This document shows positions 1-5,312 of a stretch of 7,291 nt of DNA, one piece after another. The DNA comes from JAPWJZ01 sp035626855 (GTDB lineage: Bacteria > Pseudomonadota > Alphaproteobacteria > Micavibrionales > UBA2020). How positions within the stretch are numbered: position 1 is the stretch's first letter; every line of letters starts with the position of its first letter. Where the stretch lies: contig DASPMW010000023.1 of assembly GCA_035626855.1 (NCBI GenBank), positions 1-7,291 of the forward strand. The letters run 5' to 3'. Below the pieces are notes generated by a model. It was not told where the DNA came from, did no database searches, and saw nothing but the letters and a program-made list of their open reading frames with translations. The position numbers and the translations under genes are program-made.

Positions 1-2
1 GA

Positions 3-56
3 AGTTTTGCGGCACTGCGATTCATCGAGCCTTATCACGATCTTGCCGCCGCCTGA
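3..56 (+). CDS. possible C-terminal end of an upstream gene (partial)
   Basis: Reading from base 3, 17 sense codons run to a TGA at 54-56 and give a plausible protein tail (SFAALRFIEPYHDLAAA). The stop lies 10 bases before the promoter of the next gene, which is a natural place for a gene to end. The stretch is too short to assign a family, and another frame (from base 2) also stays open across it. This is a weak call. Bases before this window would settle it. Confidence 0.25.
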   Translation, partial: SFAALRFIEPYHDLAAA

Positions 57-65
57 TTCCCGCTC

Positions 66-93
66 TTGACCTCTTTCCGGAAAGTCTTATGAT
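66..93 (+). promoter_or_regulatory. sigma70-type promoter for gapR
   Basis: A TTGACC hexamer (66-71) and a TATGAT hexamer (88-93) are separated by 16 bases. They differ from the TTGACA/TATAAT consensus by one base each. Transcription would start near base 100, leaving a leader of about 20 bases. A GAGG ribosome binding site (111-114) lies 6 bases before the ATG at 121. The match and position are good. Promoter activity is inferred. Confidence 0.7.
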
Positions 94-120
94 GCGGTTC
101 ATCCCGAAGCGAGGTTCATT

Positions 121-417
121 ATGTCCAAGACCAATCTGAAAGTCCGTGAAGACGACGAGCAGGAAGAAAAGAAAACCCCGGACAATGTCTCGGGACAGCG
201 CCTGAAATCTTTCCTCGAGCGCATCGAGCGCCTGGAAGAGGAGAAAAAGGCCCTCGCCGAAGACATCCGCGATGTTTACGCGGAAGCGAAAAGCACCGGC
301 TTCGAGCCGAAGATCATGCGCAAGATCGTCTCATTACGCAAAACCAATCTCGAGAAGCGCCGCGAAGAGCAGGAATTGCTCGACCTCTACATGGCAGCGA
401 TCGGCATGGTCGAGTAA
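121..417 (+). CDS. gapR: GapR-family (DUF2312) DNA-binding protein
   Basis: The 98-aa product matches the GapR/DUF2312 family. After a charged, acidic N-terminal tail of about 22 residues comes the family core, starting at DNVSGQRLKSFLERIERLEEEKK, a long charged helix of coiled-coil character. It continues through DIRDVYAEAKSTGF and the basic stretch KIMRKIVSLRK, and ends in a short C-terminal helix (LLDLYMAAIGMVE). In Caulobacter, GapR is a nucleoid-associated protein that forms a clamp around overtwisted, AT-rich DNA ahead of polymerases and stimulates gyrase and topoisomerase IV. The same cytosolic role is inferred here. The length is close to the family norm, with a slightly longer N-terminal tail. 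The start is supported by GAGG at 111-114, 6 bases upstream, and by the promoter at 66-93. It appears to be transcribed alone, since a hairpin and a 145-bp gap follow. Family assignment is firm. The exact role in this species is inferred. Confidence 0.92.
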   Translation: MSKTNLKVREDDEQEEKKTPDNVSGQRLKSFLERIERLEEEKKALAEDIRDVYAEAKSTGFEPKIMRKIVSLRKTNLEKRREEQELLDLYMAAIGMVE

Positions 418-421
418 AATT

Positions 422-440
422 TTCCCGCGATATTCGGGAA
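422..440 (+). terminator. hairpin after gapR, possible weak terminator
   Basis: TTCCCG (422-427) and CGGGAA (435-440) form a 6-bp stem with a 7-base loop, starting 5 bases after the gapR stop codon. The position suits a terminator or an mRNA 3'-end stabiliser. No T-run follows on the plus strand, so it is not a standard intrinsic terminator. Termination is an inference only. Confidence 0.35.
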
Positions 441-454
441 CCATCCGCAAAAAA

Positions 455-469
455 GTTAAGGATTTTAAC
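455..469 (+). repeat. GTTAA-N5-TTAAC inverted repeat
   Basis: This is a perfect inverted repeat with 5-bp arms GTTAA (455-459) and TTAAC (465-469) around GGATT. It sits where the -35 region would fall relative to the TATACT box at 482-487, a usual position for an operator. The arms are AT-rich and short, so chance is possible. No regulator can be named. The spacing (5 bases between TTAA units) does not fit the CtrA box, which needs 7. Confidence 0.35.
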
Positions 470-480
470 GGCAAAGGCTT

Positions 481-503
481 TTATACTGGCCTCTGCCGTA
501 TTA
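481..503 (+). promoter_or_regulatory. candidate -10 box and imperfect palindrome upstream of the Sel1/nrtR unit
   Basis: TATACT at 482-487 is a good -10 hexamer, but no convincing -35 lies 16-18 bases upstream. The same sequence is the left arm of an imperfect palindrome: TTATAC (481-486), 11 bases, then GTATTA (498-503), with 5 of 6 arm positions complementary. TTATACT recurs in the nadA control region at 4218-4224. The site may therefore be a promoter, an operator for the downstream NrtR-like protein, or both. The predicted leader to the ATG at 563 is about 70 bases. Confidence 0.4.
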
Positions 504-562
504 TCTTTGACGTCCAGAGAGGTCGGCAACCGGCTTTCACCAAGGGCTCCCGCATTCGCATC

Positions 563-1996
563 ATGAAACAGCGCGTCTTCATCCCCGTTTTCGTCGCGGC
601 CGTGCTGTCGCTGGGCTATCCGGCCGCGCCCGCGCTGGCGCAGACGGGCGGCGATCCCACCTTCGATGACGCGATCTCCGCCTTCAACTACGGCGACAAC
701 GACCTCGCGAACAAATATTTCTGGAAGCTGGCCGGGCAGGGCGATGCGCGCGCCCAATATTACCTCGCCTATATGCTCGATGCCGGTCTTGGCACCGGGC
801 AGGATATTTCGGGCGCCGCCGGCTGGTACAAGAAATCCGCCGAGCAGGACTTCCTTCCAGCCGTTGTCTATATGGGCTACCTCCACAGCCAGGGCCGCGG
901 TGTCGCCAAGGATGAAAAAGAGGCGTTCAAGTGGTACACCCGCGCGGCGCAGATGGGCGACGCGGTCGCGCAGAACAACCTCGCCACCATGCTGCTCAAC
1001 GGCACGCCCTACACGAAAAACGCCCCGCTCGCCGCGCAGTGGTTCATGCAGTCGGCGATGCAGGGCAACATGCGCGCCCAGCACAACCTGGCGACCATGT
1101 ACCGCACCGGCGACGGCATCAAGCGCAACTACGCCGAAGCGCTGCGCTGGTACAGCTTCGCCGCCAACCAGGGCGACATGTACGCGCAGAACGCGCTTGG
1201 CTATATGTACCGCAAGGGTCTCGGCACCGAAAAGCCGCCCGCCGGCGCGACGCCGGAGCAGGTGGCCGCGATCGATCTTGCGAACAAGCAGCAGGCGATC
1301 GAATGGTATCGCCGCGCGGCCGAGCAGGGCCATATGAAATCGCAGATGGCACTCGCCGTCATGTACGAGCTCGGCGAAGCGGGCCCCGATAAGGGCCCCG
1401 ACGAAGCGGCGGTCTGGTATTTCAGCGCCGCGCGCCAGGGCAATGAAAAGGCGATGCACCGCCTCGGCTTCCTTTACGAGCGCGGGCCCGAAGCCTGCCC
1501 GCCTGCGCCCGAAAAATGCGCGCATCCCGAGCGCGAGGGCCGCGGCCTGCCCAAAGACGACAAGGAAGCGCTCAAGTGGTACCGCAAGGCGGCGGAGGAA
1601 AAGAACTATACGCCATCCATCATCGCCCTCGCGCGGTTCTACCAGAACGGCCTCGGTGGCCTGCGCCCCGATACGCGCAAGGCGGTCGAGCTTTATAACA
1701 AGGCCGCCAATTGCAGCGATCCGCTCGCGATGCTGGAACTTGCGCGCATCTACCGCGAAGGCGTCGTCAACAACACGCGCGATTACGTTCGCGCGCTGCA
1801 GTGGTACCAGCTGGCCTACCAGAACCTGACGGATTCCGCGACGGCCGATCCCGACCTGCTCGCCGAAGCCGCCAAATGGCGCGCGCAGCTGCGCCAGATC
1901 ATGACCAAATCCGACGTCGACAGCGCAACGCGCCTGATCCAGTCGTTCCGCCCGGCCTGCTACGGGCGCGGCCAGCAGCTTTTCTCGGGTCGCTAA
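563..1996 (+). CDS. exported Sel1-repeat (TPR-like) protein
   Basis: This 477-aa protein has a classic signal peptide: MKQR, a hydrophobic core (residues 5-19), and an ALA|Q cleavage site at 26/27, so it is probably periplasmic. The mature part is nine tandem Sel1-like repeats at about residues 60-95, 96-131, 132-167, 168-203, 204-255, 256-292, 293-346, 347-384 and 385-421. Each carries the A-x(2)-LA-x-MY...G and A-x(2)-WY-x(2)-AA pattern of paired helices. Repeats 5 and 7 have insertions of about 16-18 residues; the one in repeat 7 holds two cysteines (312 and 319). A helical tail (422-477) follows. Sel1 solenoids are protein-protein interaction scaffolds, with no enzymatic activity expected. 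The open frame continues upstream to 272, but that part overlaps gapR in another frame and lacks a signal peptide at its start, so the ATG at 563 was chosen. No clear ribosome binding site was seen. The partner and pathway are unknown. The nrtR-like gene starts 3 bases after its stop. Confidence 0.88.
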   Translation: MKQRVFIPVFVAAVLSLGYPAAPALAQTGGDPTFDDAISAFNYGDNDLANKYFWKLAGQGDARAQYYLAYMLDAGLGTGQDISGAAGWYKKSAEQDFLPAVVYMGYLHSQGRGVAKDEKEAFKWYTRAAQMGDAVAQNNLATMLLNGTPYTKNAPLAAQWFMQSAMQGNMRAQHNLATMYRTGDGIKRNYAEALRWYSFAANQGDMYAQNALGYMYRKGLGTEKPPAGATPEQVAAIDLANKQQAIEWYRRAAEQGHMKSQMALAVMYELGEAGPDKGPDEAAVWYFSAARQGNEKAMHRLGFLYERGPEACPPAPEKCAHPEREGRGLPKDDKEALKWYRKAAEEKNYTPSIIALARFYQNGLGGLRPDTRKAVELYNKAANCSDPLAMLELARIYREGVVNNTRDYVRALQWYQLAYQNLTDSATADPDLLAEAAKWRAQLRQIMTKSDVDSATRLIQSFRPACYGRGQQLFSGR

Positions 1997-1999
1997 GCC

Positions 2000-3007
2000 A
2001 TGAAAAAAACCGGACCTGACTCTCCCGAACAAGGCGTCATCATTGGCCTATCGGCGGTCGCCGTCGCGGTCGAGGGCCATGAGCCGAAAGTGTTCATCGT
2101 GCGCGGCGCGGCGCATGCGCTCTCCGCCGGCGTGCAGCCGACGAACGAGGAGGGCGACGCGCTGCCCTTCGGCCCCTTCGATCCCGACCGCCACCCGACG
2201 CTCGAAGTCGGCCTGCGCGCCTGGGTCAAGGAGCAGACGCCGCTCAACCCCGGTTATGTCGAGCAGCTTTATACCTTCGGCAACCGCGGCCGGTATGCGG
2301 GGCAGGCGGCGGAATCCAGCCGCGTTATCTCGATCGGCTATCTCGCCCTTACCTACCAGGAAAAAACGCGCACCTCCGACACGGTGTTCTGGGGCGACTG
2401 GTATAGCTATTTCCCGTGGGAAGACTGGCGCAACGGCAAGCCCAAGATCATCAGCGACGTGATCGAGCAGGGCCTCAAGCGCTGGATCAACGCGGCCGAG
2501 TCCAAGGAAGACAAGGCGGCGCGCCGCACCCGCGTCGGGCTTTGCTTCGCGCTCGACGATATCCCGTGGGACGAGGAAAAAGTGCTCGAGCGGTATGAGC
2601 TGCTCTATGAAGCCAAGCTCGTCTATGAAAGCATCCGCGATAAGGGCATCAAGGTTGATTATGTGCTCGTGCCCGGCCGCTCGATGCTCTACGACCACCG
2701 CCGCATCCTCGCGACCGCGATGGGCCGGTTGCGCGGCAAGCTGAAATACCGCCCCGTGGTGTTCGAGCTGGTGCCGCCCGAATTCACGCTCCTCCACCTG
2801 CAGAAAACCGTCGAGGCGATCGTCGGCCATACGCTGCACAAGCAGAATTTCCGCCGTCTCGTCGAAGGCTCCGGCATGGTCGAGGAAATCCCCGGCAAGA
2901 AATCTGCCGAGGCCGGCGGCCGCCCCGCCTCGCTGTTCCGGTTCAGAAAAGACGTGGTGTTCGAGCGCCCCGCGCCCGGGGTGAAGCTTTCCCCCGCGAT
3001 GGGCTAG
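2000..3007 (+). CDS. nrtR: NrtR-family Nudix-related transcriptional regulator of NAD metabolism
   Basis: This 335-aa cytosolic protein shows the NrtR architecture. An N-terminal Nudix-like domain (about 12-120) includes the NrtR-typical YVEQLYTFGNRGR (86-98) and RVISIGYLALTY (108-119). The linker block MLYDHRRILATAMGRLRG...FELVPPEFTL spans about 229-263. A C-terminal winged helix (about 258-316) has LQKTVEAI, the signature NFRRLV and GRPASLFRFR. The Nudix box region (66-82) lacks the catalytic pattern: the REUxEE core reads AWVKEQ, so hydrolase activity is unlikely. Studied NrtR proteins repress NAD genes and respond to ADP-ribose-type ligands. The protein is longer than typical NrtR (roughly 220-240 aa) because of an insert at about 120-200 with WYSYFPWEDWRNGKP (134-148). 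The start lies 3 bases after the Sel1 gene and has no strong ribosome binding site, suggesting translational coupling. nadABC lies 1.3 kb downstream, which supports the role. Family is fairly sure; target genes are inferred. Confidence 0.78.
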   Translation: MKKTGPDSPEQGVIIGLSAVAVAVEGHEPKVFIVRGAAHALSAGVQPTNEEGDALPFGPFDPDRHPTLEVGLRAWVKEQTPLNPGYVEQLYTFGNRGRYAGQAAESSRVISIGYLALTYQEKTRTSDTVFWGDWYSYFPWEDWRNGKPKIISDVIEQGLKRWINAAESKEDKAARRTRVGLCFALDDIPWDEEKVLERYELLYEAKLVYESIRDKGIKVDYVLVPGRSMLYDHRRILATAMGRLRGKLKYRPVVFELVPPEFTLLHLQKTVEAIVGHTLHKQNFRRLVEGSGMVEEIPGKKSAEAGGRPASLFRFRKDVVFERPAPGVKLSPAMG

Positions 3008-3570
3008 GGCTTAACGTCCGGTTTCCGGCGAAAGCGCGCAACCGAAGCGGTCATCGGCTTGCCGGCGCCGTTACTGAATATTTCGTTGGTCTGCGCCACG
3101 CGCGCTCTGCCCGTTTGCGATTTGATGGCGCGGCCCTGGCTCGGGCTTTCCACCGCTTCGACGAGCCATTTCTGGATGCGCGGTGTATCGCTGTCGCCCT
3201 GCTTTCGCAGCTGGCTGTAATCGAGCGCGGTGCGGCCATCGCTGTCTTTCGCCGCCGCATCCGCGCCCGCTTCCAGAAGCAGGGCAACGCTTTCCGCATC
3301 GCCCTCGCGCGCCGCCAGCATAAGCGGCCTCATCTCGTGGCGGGCTCCCAGCTCCAGCTTCGCGCCTTTGCGGATCAGCAGGTCCACCATCGCGGGCTGC
3401 CTTCCCGCAATCGCGTGGTGCAGCACGCTGCGGTCGTCGTCGCGATCCTCCCGCCATTTCCAGGCATCCGGGTTGTCGGCAAACACCTCCAGCACGAACG
3501 ACATGTTTCCGGTCGAAACGGCCGAGATAAAACGGTAACTGTCCTGGATGGAATATTTCGTCTTTGTCAT
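3004..3570 (-). CDS. ankyrin-repeat protein
   Basis: This 188-aa protein has no signal peptide or membrane segment. Residues 12-40 look like an N-terminal capping helix pair. Ankyrin repeats follow at about 46-76 (DRSVLHHAIAGRQPAMVDLLIRKGA) and 79-108 (RPLMLAAREGDAESVALLLEAGAD), and a third, incomplete one begins at 111 (DGRTALDY). The tail (about 140-188) is basic, polar and probably disordered, ending in ARFRRKPDVKP. Ankyrin repeats mediate protein-protein binding, so no enzymatic role is expected. It is the second gene of a minus-strand pair: its ATG overlaps the stop of the preceding gene (ATGA, 3567-3570), which implies translational coupling. Its TAG stop shares the palindromic CTAG at 3004-3007 with the stop of the convergent regulator gene. 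The partner is unknown. The fold call is firm, while the function is not known. Confidence 0.85.
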   Translation of the reverse strand: MTKTKYSIQDSYRFISAVSTGNMSFVLEVFADNPDAWKWREDRDDDRSVLHHAIAGRQPAMVDLLIRKGAKLELGARHEMRPLMLAAREGDAESVALLLEAGADAAAKDSDGRTALDYSQLRKQGDSDTPRIQKWLVEAVESPSQGRAIKSQTGRARVAQTNEIFSNGAGKPMTASVARFRRKPDVKP

Positions 3571-4004
3571 GCGGCGGGAATCCTGCGGCGGAAGCGCGCT
3601 GTTTTCGGCGCGGCGACTTCGTCCGCGCCTTCGTAAATCACCGTGGCGATGCCGGCCATCTTCTGCAGGTGGCGCCCTTTTTCTTCCTGCACGGCAAGGA
3701 TGTCCAGCGCCTGCTGCTTTTGGCGCGCCTCCTTCTCCTGCGCCGCGCGGCGTGTTTCAAGCGCCTGCAGAAATCCGAAATGCGCTTCGTAAGTGGCGAC
3801 CCGCATCTGTGTTTCGATCGCGGGATCGCTGAAATCGACCTCGCCACCCTTTTCCATGAGCATCATCGCGGTGTGAAGATCGCTCGCGCGGATCGCGTCC
3901 ATGGTCGGGTTCGACGCGCGCATGCCCGTTTCCGGCTCCGGCGGCGGGGACTCGACCGGCGCCTGGCGACCCAGCAGTTTCGCGAAAACTTTGTGCAGCG
4001 ACAT
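3567..4004 (-). CDS. hypothetical protein, helical, first gene of the ankyrin pair
   Basis: This 145-aa product was not recognised. Visible parts are a basic N-terminal start (MSLHKVFAKLLGRQ), a proline/glutamate-rich linker (16-26) and a helix pair at about 33-60 (MDAIRASDLHTAMMLMEKGGEVDF). That helix pair resembles a single degenerate ankyrin-type unit. A long charged helix follows (about 62-116, rich in Q, E, K and R, with coiled-coil character). The protein ends in TARFRRRIPAA. The ARFRR motif also occurs in the tail of the ankyrin protein encoded immediately downstream, which suggests a shared ancestor or a shared binding target. No signal peptide is evident. On the minus strand a GAGGAG ribosome binding site (plus-strand 4015-4020) lies 10 bases before the ATG. 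The stop overlaps the next start. Codon use is like the neighbouring genes, and the pairing supports a real gene. Confidence 0.75.
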   Translation of the reverse strand: MSLHKVFAKLLGRQAPVESPPPEPETGMRASNPTMDAIRASDLHTAMMLMEKGGEVDFSDPAIETQMRVATYEAHFGFLQALETRRAAQEKEARQKQQALDILAVQEEKGRHLQKMAGIATVIYEGADEVAAPKTARFRRRIPAA

Positions 4005-4188
4005 ATATAGCCAGCTCCTCTACCGTCCAGATCTTACCACGCGGCGCTTATGAAAAGGTAAAACCGCCTGATTCTCCGTTTCGCAGCTTGGCTGAACAGT
4101 GCCTTTGGGTATAAACCGCAGCCGGATAGTGGTCTAAGCATCTGAAACTAAACATGAATAAATTATGCTCCGGTTAATCATATCTTCA
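4005..4188. other. left part of the divergent control region between the ankyrin pair and nadA
   Basis: No gene was found in this noncoding stretch. It must hold the promoter of the minus-strand pair, but no convincing one is visible. Reading the minus strand, possible -10 boxes are TAAGAT (plus-strand 4032-4037) and TTATAC (plus-strand GTATAA at 4109-4114), and neither has a good -35 partner. The right end is clearly richer in A and T than the surrounding coding DNA and merges into the nadA promoter. One TTATGCTC element (4163-4170) lies here and is described with the nadA repeats. Confidence 0.5.
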
Positions 4189-4238
4189 TTGACTTATGCT
4201 CTAATGGATTATATATCTTATACTCAGAAAGAGCAGAA
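4163..4238 (+). promoter_or_regulatory. three TTATRCTC elements, candidate NrtR operators
   Basis: The octamer TTATRCTC occurs three times in the same orientation: TTATGCTC at 4163-4170 and 4194-4201, and TTATACTC at 4218-4225. Each can be read as the left half of a degenerate 21-bp palindrome with 5 central bases. The right halves are AATCATAT (4176-4183), GATTATAT (4207-4214) and GAGCAGAA (4231-4238); the last two match the reverse complement GAGTATAA at 6 of 8 positions. The second element lies inside the promoter spacer and the third near the expected transcription start, positions suited to repression. NrtR proteins bind imperfect palindromes of about this size upstream of NAD genes. Assignment to the nearby regulator is an inference. 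Confidence 0.55.
4189..4217 (+). promoter_or_regulatory. sigma70-type promoter for nadABC
   Basis: TTGACT (4189-4194) and TATATC (4212-4217) are separated by the ideal 17 bases. The -35 hexamer matches consensus at 5 of 6 positions. The -10 region is strongly AT-rich, and alternative registers such as TATACT at 4219-4224 are possible. Transcription would begin near 4224, leaving a leader of about 60 bases before nadA. Confidence 0.6.
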
Positions 4239-4241
4239 AAA

Positions 4242-4260
4242 CGGCCATCCAAAAAGGCCG
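4242..4260 (+). other. small hairpin in the nadA leader
   Basis: CGGCC (4242-4246) and GGCCG (4256-4260) can pair around a 9-base A-rich loop. The hairpin ends 8 bases before the AAGGAG of nadA. It could stabilise the leader or influence initiation. No known riboswitch, including the NAD+ classes, was recognised. Chance pairing is possible. Confidence 0.35.
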
Positions 4261-4282
4261 GAATATATAAGGAGCCACCAGG

Positions 4283-5302
4283 ATGTTCGATCAAGTCAAC
4301 CAGATCCCCGCACTCGCCTACACCCCGGCCGTCGCGCGCGAAGCCGCGCCGCTGTATGACAAGGTGAAGCGCGTCGTCAATGAACTCGACTGGGCGACCT
4401 ATGCGCCCTACATCCTCGAAATCAACCGCCTGAAAAAGGAAATGGGCGCGGTCGTGCTGGCGCATAACTACATGACGCCCGAGATTTTCCACTGCGTGTC
4501 CGACTTCGCGGGCGACAGCCTGCAACTCGCGCAACAGGCCGCGAAAACCGACAGCCAGCTGATCGTTCAGGCCGGCGTGCACTTCATGGCCGAAACCTCG
4601 AAGATCCTCAGCCCTGAAAAAACCGTGCTGATCCCCGACATGAAGGCCGGCTGCTCGCTCGCATCAAGTATCACCGCAGCCGATGTGCGCCTGCTGCGCC
4701 AGAAATTCCCGGGCGTGCCGATCGTCACCTATGTCAATACCTCGGCCGATGTGAAAGCAGAATCGGATATCTGCTGCACCTCCTCGAACGCGCTGAAAAT
4801 CGTAGAATCGCTGGAAAGTGACACGGTGCTGATGATCCCCGACCAGTATCTCGCCCGCAATATCGCGAAGCAGACGAAAAAGAAAATCCTCACCTGGCAG
4901 GGCGCCTGCGAAGTGCACGAGCGCTTCACGGCGAATGACATCATCAAATTCCGCAAGGCCTATCCCGGCGCGATGGTGCTGGCGCATCCCGAATGCCCGC
5001 CCGAAGTTTGCGCGGAGGCGGATTTCTCCGGCTCGACCAAGGCGCTCGCCGATTACGTCGCCGAAAAGCAGCCGAAGAAAGTCGTGCTGATCACCGAATG
5101 CTCGATGTCCGACAACATCGCGGCCTTCAGCCCGAACACCGAGTTCCTGCGTCCCTGCAACCTTTGCCCGCATATGAAGCGCATCTCGCTGCCGAAGATC
5201 CTGCAGTCGCTGCAAACCCGCACGACCGAAGTCCATGTCGACCCGGAAATCGGCCTGCGCGCGAAACGCGCAGTCGACCGCATGCTCGAAGCGTCGAAGT
5301 AA
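4283..5302 (+). CDS. nadA: quinolinate synthase NadA
   Basis: This cytosolic [4Fe-4S] enzyme condenses iminoaspartate (from NadB) with dihydroxyacetone phosphate to make quinolinate, the precursor of the NAD pyridine ring. The 339-aa length is normal for the family. Family motifs are clear: LAHNYMTPEI (59-68), SDFAGDSLQLAQ (73-84), VHFMAETSKIL (99-109), DMKAGCSLA (119-127), VTYVNTSADVKAESDICCTSSNA (148-170) and CNLCPHMKRI (292-301). The three cluster ligands are most likely C124, C209 (in QGACEVH) and C295. The C-terminal motif is CxxCPxM, without the third cysteine of the E. coli CxxCxxC form. AAGGAG at 4269-4274 lies 8 bases before the ATG and fixes the start. It is the first gene of nadABC, and nadB follows 10 bases after its stop. 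Regulation by the NrtR-like protein is likely but inferred. The identification is secure. Confidence 0.97.
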   Translation: MFDQVNQIPALAYTPAVAREAAPLYDKVKRVVNELDWATYAPYILEINRLKKEMGAVVLAHNYMTPEIFHCVSDFAGDSLQLAQQAAKTDSQLIVQAGVHFMAETSKILSPEKTVLIPDMKAGCSLASSITAADVRLLRQKFPGVPIVTYVNTSADVKAESDICCTSSNALKIVESLESDTVLMIPDQYLARNIAKQTKKKILTWQGACEVHERFTANDIIKFRKAYPGAMVLAHPECPPEVCAEADFSGSTKALADYVAEKQPKKVVLITECSMSDNIAAFSPNTEFLRPCNLCPHMKRISLPKILQSLQTRTTEVHVDPEIGLRAKRAVDRMLEASK

Positions 5303-5312
5303 GGAGCGCGCC

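Noticed and set aside
272..562. Upstream extension of the Sel1 reading frame into gapR
   Set aside because: It overlaps gapR in another frame, gives a nonsense-like basic sequence, and would bury the signal peptide that starts at 563.
314..2032. 572-codon open frame on the minus strand opposite the Sel1 gene
   Set aside because: It mirrors the Sel1 coding frame in GC-rich DNA, its translation has no recognisable domain, and the plus-strand protein has a signal peptide and nine clear repeats.
3115..3636. 173-codon plus-strand open frame opposite the ankyrin gene
   Set aside because: The minus strand encodes recognisable ankyrin repeats in a coupled gene pair. The plus-strand frame is low-information shadow sequence.
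4174..4188. CtrA-like box TTAA-N7-TTCA near the nadA promoter
   Set aside because: The second half differs from TTAA in an AT-rich stretch where such matches arise by chance, and nothing else links nadABC to cell-cycle control.
4239..4282. NAD+ riboswitch in the nadA leader
   Set aside because: The leader is short, has only one small hairpin, and lacks any conserved riboswitch pattern that I can recognise.
4165..4359. 64-codon plus-strand open frame across the nadA promoter
   Set aside because: It overlaps the promoter and the secure nadA start in another frame, has no ribosome site, and shows no recognisable protein.
5235..5312. Upstream in-frame start for nadB inside nadA
   Set aside because: The added 26 residues are not NadB-like, and the ATG at 5313 has AAGGAG at the right distance and the FAD-binding strand just after it.
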